The notes beneath the pieces are model-generated. The model was given only the letters and a program-made list of their open reading frames with translations, did no database searches and was not told where the DNA came from. The position numbers were made by a program, and so were the translations under genes. From Deferribacteres bacterium (lineage in GTDB: Bacteria > Chrysiogenota > Deferribacteres > Deferribacterales > Geovibrionaceae): a stretch of DNA of 64,000 nucleotides. The stretch covers positions 62,001 to 126,000 of the forward strand of contig JAEWZN010000019.1 of NCBI GenBank assembly GCA_023395255.1, given 5' to 3'. Positions 23,872 through 30,119 of the stretch are shown here, piece after piece; position 1 is the stretch's first letter; each line of letters starts with the position of its first letter.

Positions 23872-25629
23872 TTATCTGCCCACAAGTCCTGTTCCGTTGA
23901 TCAGCTTATCGATCATACTGTCCACAGTGGTTATAAATCTCGCGCTTGCCTCGTATGAACGCTGGAATCTCATCAGGTTGGTGAGTTCCTCGTCCATGGA
24001 AACGCCCTGTATCTCTTCCAGCTTAAGCTGTAGCTCGCTTAAGGAGTAAGTGACCGTGGATACGAAAGTGTCCACCTGAGCCTTTTCACTGGCAAGGGTT
24101 GCCACGAAATAGCTGTAAAAGCCGTCTATGGTGACTCCCTGATCCTGAAAAACCTTTGTATATTTCAGGTTTGCAAGGGCTTCCGCAGCCTTGTTATCCC
24201 CTTCCGCACCGCTGTAGCCGGCGGCAATGTACAGGTTATTGTCCTTTATCAGGGTGGAAAGCTGAATGTCGCTCGCTCCGGTTCCTGAGAAGTAGGAGTT
24301 AAGCCCCGCAGCTACAAGGAAGTTGGATGTATCCTCAGTGAATGCGAATGTATAGCCCGCTTCGGTGGAGATTTTTATGGTGTTGTCCATTGCTATGGAA
24401 GCCTGGAGCTTGCCGCCTGTCATATCTCCGTCTGCTGCGGATATTTTCTGTATCACGCTGTTAAGGTTGTCCTTATCAGGGTCAATATCTATATCGTATG
24501 TGCCTGCCACGTCTCCGGCGGAGTCATAAACCGTCACTCTGACAGTGCCTTTTGTCACCTGAGCAGTGGGGAATGAACCCGCTGCCTGAGAAAAAACAAA
24601 GGAAGGGTTAGGAACTCCGTTAGTGGATGTTATCTGTGTAAACCTGTTAACCCCCTGCCCCAGCGAGTGTATTCTGTTGGTTTCGTTTATGAGGGTTACT
24701 GCCAGTTCATCAATCTGCTTCATATAGCCGGGTATTATTTCATCTCTGGCTTTCAGTTCAGCACCCATCGCACCGCCTGTGATGAAGGAAGTGAGGTCGG
24801 TCTGCCCTTTGGTGTCCACAGATGTTCCCCAGGTTATTTTGTAATGTCCGTCGTTGCTTTCATCGCTTTCTGCAAAGAGCTTGTAGCTTACCTTATCATC
24901 CACAAGGGCGCTTCCGCCGAGATAGACAGTGACCTGACCGTTGTTTTTCTCGTGTACGCTTACGTTCGCCAGTTCGGAAAGTCTGGATAATATCTGGTCT
25001 CTCTGGTCGCGGTAATCGTTTGCCGTGTTGCCGAGAGACTCTATCTTGGCGATTTCGCCGTTAATTTTTGCCAGAGCTTCTGAAAGCTGGTTTATCTCAT
25101 CCACATAGGCTGAGATATTGTAGTCGGACTCTTTTCTGAAACTTTCAAGCTGGTTGTAGCTGCTCTGGATTTTCTGTGTCAGCGTGTTGGTTGTTTCAAC
25201 AAGGGCAACCCTTTTTGCCATGGCCTCTGCCGACTGATCCGTCGGGTTATTGGCAAAGTCGCTCCATGCGTCAAAGTAGTCTTTCAGGGACTCTCCCAGT
25301 CCGGAACCGTCCTCAAGCTCATTGAAATACACAGTAACCTTGGAGAGCGTGGTCTGCACCGATGTATAGAAGCTGAGCTGAGACTGCCCGTTGCGTATGC
25401 TCTCAGCGAGGATTTCGTCATACACCCTTGTGATGGACGTAAGCTGAACACCGCGGCCGAAAACCTGAGAACCGTTGATAGTTGGTGTCTGAGTGGTGAG
25501 GCTCACTGTCTGCCTTGAGTAGCCTGCGGTGTTGACGTTGGCTATGTTATGGCCTGTTACGTCTATGCCTGCCTGAGAGGCCATAAGACCTGAGATACCG
25601 CTGTTGAATATGCCGAAAATATTGGACAT
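23872..25629 (-). CDS. flgK: Flagellar hook-associated protein 1 FlgK
   Basis: Protein of 585 aa. The N-terminal rod-type motif GISGLMASQAGIDVTGHNIANVNTAGYSRQ is the FlgK signature, followed by GRGVQLTSITRVYDEIL and GLGESLKDYFDAWSDFANNP. The C terminus QGVSMDEELTNLMRFQRSYE, running on to ASARFITTVDSMIDKLIN, matches the D0 closing helix. It forms the first junction layer on the hook, below FlgL. Size is normal, in contrast with FlgL. It follows flgN by 9 bp and precedes flgL by 15 bp in one operon. Confidence 0.97.
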   Translation of the reverse strand: MSNIFGIFNSGISGLMASQAGIDVTGHNIANVNTAGYSRQTVSLTTQTPTINGSQVFGRGVQLTSITRVYDEILAESIRNGQSQLSFYTSVQTTLSKVTVYFNELEDGSGLGESLKDYFDAWSDFANNPTDQSAEAMAKRVALVETTNTLTQKIQSSYNQLESFRKESDYNISAYVDEINQLSEALAKINGEIAKIESLGNTANDYRDQRDQILSRLSELANVSVHEKNNGQVTVYLGGSALVDDKVSYKLFAESDESNDGHYKITWGTSVDTKGQTDLTSFITGGAMGAELKARDEIIPGYMKQIDELAVTLINETNRIHSLGQGVNRFTQITSTNGVPNPSFVFSQAAGSFPTAQVTKGTVRVTVYDSAGDVAGTYDIDIDPDKDNLNSVIQKISAADGDMTGGKLQASIAMDNTIKISTEAGYTFAFTEDTSNFLVAAGLNSYFSGTGASDIQLSTLIKDNNLYIAAGYSGAEGDNKAAEALANLKYTKVFQDQGVTIDGFYSYFVATLASEKAQVDTFVSTVTYSLSELQLKLEEIQGVSMDEELTNLMRFQRSYEASARFITTVDSMIDKLINGTGLVGR

Positions 25630-25638
25630 GGCGTTCTC

Positions 25639-26118
25639 CTATCCCCTTTTGTCAACCAGAGAGTTGACACCTCTGGGCTTTCCGTGGGTGCTGTAGGTGC
25701 TGTCAGAGGTGATGCCCAGCCTATCGAAAAAATCGTTAACAAGGCTTATGTTTGTTCTGTAGAGGATCTTGAGAGCGAGGTTTTCGTCATTAAGCCTGTG
25801 CATTACGTCTTTCAGGTTATTGCGCACCTGGCTGAATTCCTGTCTGAGTTCCGCCTCGTCCGTGAGGTCTATAATTTCTGACAGGGATATTTCATCCCTG
25901 CCTTCATCCATGCCGATTTTTTTGATTATAGTGCGTCTGGCTTCTTCAAGGAGCTTCTCCTTGTACACAAGGGTATCCTTACGCTTGGTGAGCTCCAGCG
26001 TATCGTCAACATTCCATCTGGATACGGCTTCTTTCTCAAGCGCCATAACGGACGCAAGCTCAGAATAAAGCTCGCACTGCGATTTCAGTATATCAAGAAG
26101 GTTTCTGAATCTGTCCAT
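25639..26118 (-). CDS. flgN: FlgN-type export chaperone
   Basis: Protein of 159 aa, almost entirely helical (LRNLLDILKSQCELY, MALEKEAVSRWNVDDTLELT, then KEKLLEEARRTIIKK), with the FlgN pattern of an N-terminal helix pair and a C-terminal SLVNDFFDRLG segment. FlgN binds FlgK and FlgL before export through the type III apparatus. The position between flgM and flgK is the usual one. Sequence conservation in this family is low, so assignment rests on both composition and context. Confidence 0.88.
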   Translation of the reverse strand: MDRFRNLLDILKSQCELYSELASVMALEKEAVSRWNVDDTLELTKRKDTLVYKEKLLEEARRTIIKKIGMDEGRDEISLSEIIDLTDEAELRQEFSQVRNNLKDVMHRLNDENLALKILYRTNISLVNDFFDRLGITSDSTYSTHGKPRGVNSLVDKRG

Positions 26119-26166
26119 CCCTTGCCTCCATATGCGGGGGTTTGAGATGTGCGGGAAAGGGCTGTT

Positions 26167-26463
26167 TTAGAAAATATCGTCTATGGCCGCATTGACAACT
26201 TTTTCCGCAACCTGTCTGCCGGAAACCTCATAGGTTCCGTTTTCGATTTTGCCGCGGATTTCGTTAACAAGGTCAATGCGTATGTCGGAAGCCGCTTTAA
26301 GCTTCTTGGAAATGGCAACTGCTTCTTTTGCACCGGAGGACAAGGATACACTGTCAGTTTCGGCAGATTTTTTAGCAGGGGAAGATTCGTTCTTCTTTGC
26401 TTTTGCCTGTTCAGACTGTTCAGTTTTTTTCAGCGAGAGGCTGATTTTGTCTTCGATCCTCAT
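26167..26463 (-). CDS. flgM: Anti-sigma-28 factor FlgM
   Basis: Protein of 98 aa: a disordered, Ser/Lys/Glu-rich N-terminal half (EQAKAKKNESSPAKKS), a central VSLSSGAKEAVAISKKL and a C-terminal sigma-binding half IRIDLVNEIRGKIENGTYEV, then RQVAEKVV. This is the FlgM pattern. FlgM holds sigma-28 inactive until the hook is finished and FlgM is secreted. GGAGGAGC lies before the ATG, and a sigma-28 promoter lies 25-50 bp upstream, giving the expected autoregulation. Confidence 0.93.
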   Translation of the reverse strand: MRIEDKISLSLKKTEQSEQAKAKKNESSPAKKSAETDSVSLSSGAKEAVAISKKLKAASDIRIDLVNEIRGKIENGTYEVSGRQVAEKVVNAAIDDIF

Positions 26464-26487
26464 TTTAATGCTCCTCCGATGTCTTAT

Positions 26488-26514
26488 ATATCGGCAGATT
26501 ACATCCCGACTTTA
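26488..26514 (-). promoter_or_regulatory. Sigma-28 (FliA) promoter of flgM-flgN-flgK-flgL-fliW-csrA
   Basis: On the minus strand TAAAGTCG (26507-26514) and GCCGATAT (26488-26495) are separated by exactly 11 bp. This matches the sigma-28 consensus TAAAGTTT-N11-GCCGATAA in 13 of 16 positions. It lies 25 bp before the flgM start. Confidence 0.88.
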
Positions 26515-26574
26515 GCAGTATTTGCCTTTTGTTTCCAGTGAAACTTGCCTTTCACGCAATCTCGTTCTTAGTTA

Positions 26575-26979
26575 TTAAATAGCAACGTTTATGCCAGTGC
26601 CTTTTCTGTTGCCGATCAGCGATTTTCCGCTATTGTAGGGGTTTTTGAGATCAGTTTTCTTTTCCCCGTGGTAATTGTTTCCCTGATCCGATCCGGGAAG
26701 ATATTTCTGCATCTGCTCAAAAAGCATGTCGCCTATGCCCCCTTTGGACTCGGCGGCTGCCTTCTTTGACATTTCAGTATCAAGCATTTCGGTGAAGTAT
26801 TTTTCCCCGGCGCTTTTCTTAACCAGATCCGATTCCATAGTGGCTTTACGCATGGTTTTGTAGATCATGTCGTAAAACATCGCCTCGAAGTCCTGACAGA
26901 CCGCTTTCAGCCTTTTTTCCTGATCAATTGTGGTGTAGCCGTCGAAGCTTTTGGCTTCCCTTACCGTTTCAGCGAACAC
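26575..26979 (-). CDS. flgJ: FlgJ-type rod-binding protein without muramidase domain
   Basis: Protein of 134 aa with the rod-binding pattern KAVCQDFEAMFYDMIYKTMR and KSAGEKYFTEMLDTEMSKKAA, followed by GGIGDMLFEQMQKYL. The C-terminal glucosaminidase domain of enterobacterial FlgJ is absent; a low-complexity polar tail ends the protein. It would cap the growing rod, while peptidoglycan opening must come from another protein. The start is GTG at 26977-26979, overlapping the flgI stop by one base (TAGTG), with GAGGTG upstream. It is the last gene of flgH-flgI-flgJ. Confidence 0.92.
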   Translation of the reverse strand: MFAETVREAKSFDGYTTIDQEKRLKAVCQDFEAMFYDMIYKTMRKATMESDLVKKSAGEKYFTEMLDTEMSKKAAAESKGGIGDMLFEQMQKYLPGSDQGNNYHGEKKTDLKNPYNSGKSLIGNRKGTGINVAI

Positions 26980-28064
26980 TACATCACCTCCAGCTCACCG
27001 TGCAGAGCACCGGCTGAGTTGATGGCCTGAAGAACCGAAATGAGGTCTCTGGGGGTTACACCTATGGAGTTCAGCGCCTTTACAAGGTCGCTTATGCTTA
27101 TGCCTTCGGGAACAACCATCAGTTTATTAGGCTCTTCCTGAACCTGAATATTGGTTGTTTCCGTTCTTGTTTCCTCAAAGGGGTTGAAGAGGTTGCGCTC
27201 TGTATCAACCGTGCTGCTTATGGTTATGGTGAGGTTTCCGTGTGAGACCGCCACAGTGCTTATCCGCACATCCGCGCCCATCACTATTGTTCCCGTGCGT
27301 TCATCCACAACTACCTTGGCCTTGCCTGCGGGTTCAACAGGAACACTGAGCACTGAATCCATGAAGTCGTAAAAATTGGTGCGGAAAACATCAGGTATGT
27401 CCACCTTGATGCTGGTGGGGGAGGTTATTACCGCCACATCAGAGCCGATGTATGCGTTGATGGCATCCTTTGCCCTTACCACGTTTGTCATGTTGTATGT
27501 ATTGAAGGCTATTTCAAAGAAGTTGGTGTTCATCTGGAAGTCTATCTCGCGTTCAACCAGTGCGCCGTTGGGTATCATCCCCACTGTCGGGTGGTTTTTT
27601 ACGGCTCCTGCACCGCCGGAGGAAACATTCATCCCTCCCACGGAGATGGGTCCCTGAGCCACGGCGTATGTCTGTCCGTTTGCGGCGGAAAGGGGTGTCA
27701 TAAGCAGTGTTCCCCCCTCAAGGCTTTTTGCATCGCCTATGGAGGAGACCACAACATCTGTCTTGCTGCCGTTTTTGGCGAAGGCAGAGAGCTTTGCCGT
27801 AACCATAACCGCGGCGACGTTTTTCACCTTAACGTCATCCTTGTTTACCGTGATGCCCATTCTCTCCAGCATGTTCACGAGTGACTGGATGGTGAACTCT
27901 GTTCCGGTTTTGTCTCCCGTACCGTTAAGGCCGACCACAAGACCGTAGCCTATCAGCTGGTTGTCCCTGATCCCTTTTACGTTCACAAGGTCACGTATCT
28001 TAACATTTGCGGAAGCCTGGAGACTTATGAAGAAAACAAGGAGTATTACGGCAAATTTTTTCAT
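26979..28064 (-). CDS. flgI: Flagellar P-ring protein FlgI
   Basis: Protein of 361 aa with a signal peptide (MKKFAVILLVFFISLQASA) and the FlgI core: KIRDLVNVKGIRDNQLIGYG, VVGLNGTGDKTGTEFTIQSL, NVAAVMVTAKL and the late DLVKALNSIGVTPRDLISVL. It forms the ring in the peptidoglycan layer around the rod. I chose the ATG at 28062-28064 because AGGAGC lies about 10 bp upstream and the signal peptide starts there; the frame opens 8 codons earlier over the flgH stop. Two asparagine-rich loops are as in the family. Confidence 0.97.
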   Translation of the reverse strand: MKKFAVILLVFFISLQASANVKIRDLVNVKGIRDNQLIGYGLVVGLNGTGDKTGTEFTIQSLVNMLERMGITVNKDDVKVKNVAAVMVTAKLSAFAKNGSKTDVVVSSIGDAKSLEGGTLLMTPLSAANGQTYAVAQGPISVGGMNVSSGGAGAVKNHPTVGMIPNGALVEREIDFQMNTNFFEIAFNTYNMTNVVRAKDAINAYIGSDVAVITSPTSIKVDIPDVFRTNFYDFMDSVLSVPVEPAGKAKVVVDERTGTIVMGADVRISTVAVSHGNLTITISSTVDTERNLFNPFEETRTETTNIQVQEEPNKLMVVPEGISISDLVKALNSIGVTPRDLISVLQAINSAGALHGELEVM

Positions 28065-28075
28065 TTCATCAGCTC

Positions 28076-28810
28076 CTAGAACGGCCATACCCAGCCGAGA
28101 ACCGTTCCCAGCCAGCCTTTTTTATTCGAATCGGAGATTATGCCTTTGCCGCTGTAGGATATGCGGGCATCGGCTATGGCTGTGGAAGGTACTGTGTTTT
28201 CAGCGCTTATATCCTTCTGCCTGATTACTCCGGTGAGTTTTATTATCTGTTTTTCCTGATCAACCACTATTTCACGGTTGCCTTCAATCACAAGGTTGCC
28301 GCTGGGGAGAATCTCAATCACTCTTGCGGCTATTGTTGCACTCACGCGGTCAGACTTGCTCTTGCTGCCGTTCCCCGCGAAGGATTCCGAAGTATTTGTG
28401 CCGATGGTGGGGCTGAACTCGTTTCCGGTTCCGAGAAAGTTGCTCATGCCGAGGTTAAGGGGAAGTCCGAGAGCCGCTGTGACAGAGGAGTTGTTGCTGC
28501 CTGATTTGCTGGTCTGGGTTGAGTTGGAGTTGCTTGCGGAGGATGACTCCACAATGTTGACCACAATGAGGTCGCCAACCTGACGTGCCTTGTAGTCAAG
28601 GAACAGGGTTCCCCTCACGCCTGAATCCGCCCAGAGGGAGGCGGTGGGAACCTTTTCCCTCTGCTGCATGCCGTAGCGCTCAATGTCTTCCTTGTAGCTT
28701 GGCTTGTATGCTTCGGGTTCAAAGTCGTACTGCTTGGCGCAGCCTGAGAATATGAAAAGGGCAGTAAGAACCATGCCTGCCGTGAAAAATTTTCTTGTTC
28801 CTGTGCTCAT
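28076..28810 (-). CDS. flgH: Flagellar L-ring lipoprotein FlgH
   Basis: Protein of 244 aa with a lipoprotein signal (lipobox FSGC, Cys24) and the FlgH motifs LWADSGVRGTLFLDYKARQVGD, VNIVESSSASNSNSTQTSKS and VIEGNREIVVDQEKQII, ending with LTGVIRQKDIS. It forms the ring in the outer membrane, so the organism has one. It is the first gene of the flgH-flgI-flgJ block, with GAGGTG before the ATG and a sigma-54-like promoter close upstream. flgA and flgG, usual upstream neighbours, are not in this window. Confidence 0.97.
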   Translation of the reverse strand: MSTGTRKFFTAGMVLTALFIFSGCAKQYDFEPEAYKPSYKEDIERYGMQQREKVPTASLWADSGVRGTLFLDYKARQVGDLIVVNIVESSSASNSNSTQTSKSGSNNSSVTAALGLPLNLGMSNFLGTGNEFSPTIGTNTSESFAGNGSKSKSDRVSATIAARVIEILPSGNLVIEGNREIVVDQEKQIIKLTGVIRQKDISAENTVPSTAIADARISYSGKGIISDSNKKGWLGTVLGWVWPF

Positions 28811-28844
28811 TGTACACCTCTGTTAAGGGATTCTGAGATGTATT

Positions 28845-28860
28845 AGAAAGAATCGTGCCA
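28845..28860 (-). promoter_or_regulatory. Candidate sigma-54 promoter of flgHIJ
   Basis: On the minus strand TGGCACG-ATTC-TTTCT, 35-50 bp before the flgH start, matches the sigma-54 consensus TGGCACG-N4-TTGCW except for T in place of G in the -12 element. Mid-class flagellar genes use sigma-54 in many bacteria. Confidence 0.5.
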
Positions 28861-28938
28861 AAGATGGTAAATTGCAGATTATCAGGTATTTAGGATATAT
28901 GCGGGTTGGGAGGGGGAATATATTTCCCTGTTTAAGAA

Positions 28939-28971
28939 GCTGCTGAGGCAGCAGTTCCATGGATGGAATGC
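28939..28971. repeat. Two short hairpins between flgH and tRNA-fMet, one of repeat C type
   Basis: GCTGC/GCAGC (28939-28952) is followed by TTCCATGGATGGAA (28955-28968). The second is the reverse complement of the repeat C loop core TTCCATCCATGGAA found at 47036. No gene is seen in the rest of 28811-28977. Confidence 0.5.
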
Positions 28972-28978
28972 TATATAA

Positions 28979-29013
28979 AGAAAAAAGGCTTGCTCTTTGC
29001 AGGAGCAAGCCTT
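28979..29013 (-). terminator. Intrinsic terminator of tRNA-fMet
   Basis: Eleven-bp stem AAGGCTTGCTC (28985-28995) / GAGCAAGCCTT (29003-29013), followed on the minus strand by a T-run. It lies 15 bp after the tRNA end. Confidence 0.9.
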
Positions 29014-29027
29014 TAAACTTATCGAAA

Positions 29028-29101
<74 letters not shown>

Positions 29102-29113
29102 CCAAGGATTGCT

Positions 29114-29142
29114 AACATACACGCCTGCTTTTATGTTGTCAA
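29114..29142 (-). promoter_or_regulatory. Sigma-70 promoter of tRNA-fMet
   Basis: TTGACA (29137-29142) and TATGTT (29114-29119) on the minus strand with a 17-bp spacer; the tRNA begins 13 bp after the -10 box. Confidence 0.8.
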
Positions 29143-29177
29143 GAATAAATATGAAATTTTTTTTAAATCAGCGGGTA

Positions 29178-29206
29178 TTGAAAAATAACAAAGACTATCA
29201 TAGGAT
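29178..29206 (+). promoter_or_regulatory. Candidate sigma-70 promoter of the kinase-glnE operon
   Basis: TTGAAA (29178-29183) and TAGGAT (29201-29206) with a 17-bp spacer, about 65 bp before the kinase-like gene start. Confidence 0.5.
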
Positions 29207-29270
29207 TAATTATAAGCTGAGAGTGCCAGATTACCCGGTTTTGCTGAATGAATTTCGAGGAGTGAGCTTC

Positions 29271-30119
29271 ATGAATATTGTTTATATATCCGCTGTTCTT
29301 TTTATATCAACAGCCGCTGCCGCCTATATTTTCCCTCAGATGCCGGGGGCTGATGCCGGCTTTATTCTCACTCTCCTCGTGTGTGCCACTGCCTGCGTTA
29401 CAGGGGCAGCATACTGGAGAGGGAAAAAGAACCGCGAAAGGGAGGAGGAACTCAGCGGAATGATCCTCAGGGAGGAGAAACGGACAGTGGGCAGGTTCCT
29501 CATACATGAATGGCGCGGGCTCATCCAGAACATAGGGATACAGGCGGAGATGATGGAGCGTGCGGATAATATAGAAGGAGTGCGCATAAACTGCGGAGTG
29601 ATCCGCAAGATTCTCCGTGACGAGGCAGAGAAAACCGACAAGGCTGAATTTTACTTCCGCAAGGACGGCCAGAATATGAAAAAATCCTCAAAGGCTGTGC
29701 AGAAAGCTGTTTCTGATGCTGAGATTTTTCATGGCAGAAAAAGAGTAAAAGTTGTGTACAATACAAATAAAAAAGACCTCAAGTCAGACTTTGACAAGCT
29801 TCACCCGTGCGTATTCTTCGCACTGATGAACGCTTTCTCCGCCATTAAGGACAAAAACGTTTCAGTGACGCTCAGTGTGGCCGAAAGGGTTCTGGGGTTC
29901 ACAGAGTTCCTTGAAATATCCGTAGAGGGGGGCGAAATGCTTTTTGACAAGGAGACGGAAGAGCTTTTTCATCCGTTCAATGTTTCCCCGGATAAATTCA
30001 GAGGGTATTTCGGGCTGGCTTCCGTGCGGAGGCTTGCTTCCGATATGGGCGGCTTTGCCGAGGTTGAAAGAGGCATAGACAAAACCAGCATATATATTGT
30101 TATTCCGGTGGCTAAATGA
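29271..30119 (+). CDS. Degenerate membrane histidine-kinase-like protein
   Basis: Protein of 282 aa with two N-terminal membrane helices (about 3-20 and 30-48) and no sensor domain between them. A helical segment contains IHEWRGLIQNI with H79 in the place of the phospho-accepting histidine. The ATPase-like part keeps an N box (ALMNAFSAIKD), but the G1 box DxGxG is replaced by VEGGEM, and the last box reads GYFGLASVRRLASDMGG. ATP binding may be impaired. The start is ATG 29271 with GAGGAG; a longer frame runs back into the tRNA gene. It overlaps glnE by ATGA, so it may sense something for nitrogen control, which is inference. Confidence 0.7.
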   Translation: MNIVYISAVLFISTAAAAYIFPQMPGADAGFILTLLVCATACVTGAAYWRGKKNREREEELSGMILREEKRTVGRFLIHEWRGLIQNIGIQAEMMERADNIEGVRINCGVIRKILRDEAEKTDKAEFYFRKDGQNMKKSSKAVQKAVSDAEIFHGRKRVKVVYNTNKKDLKSDFDKLHPCVFFALMNAFSAIKDKNVSVTLSVAERVLGFTEFLEISVEGGEMLFDKETEELFHPFNVSPDKFRGYFGLASVRRLASDMGGFAEVERGIDKTSIYIVIPVAK

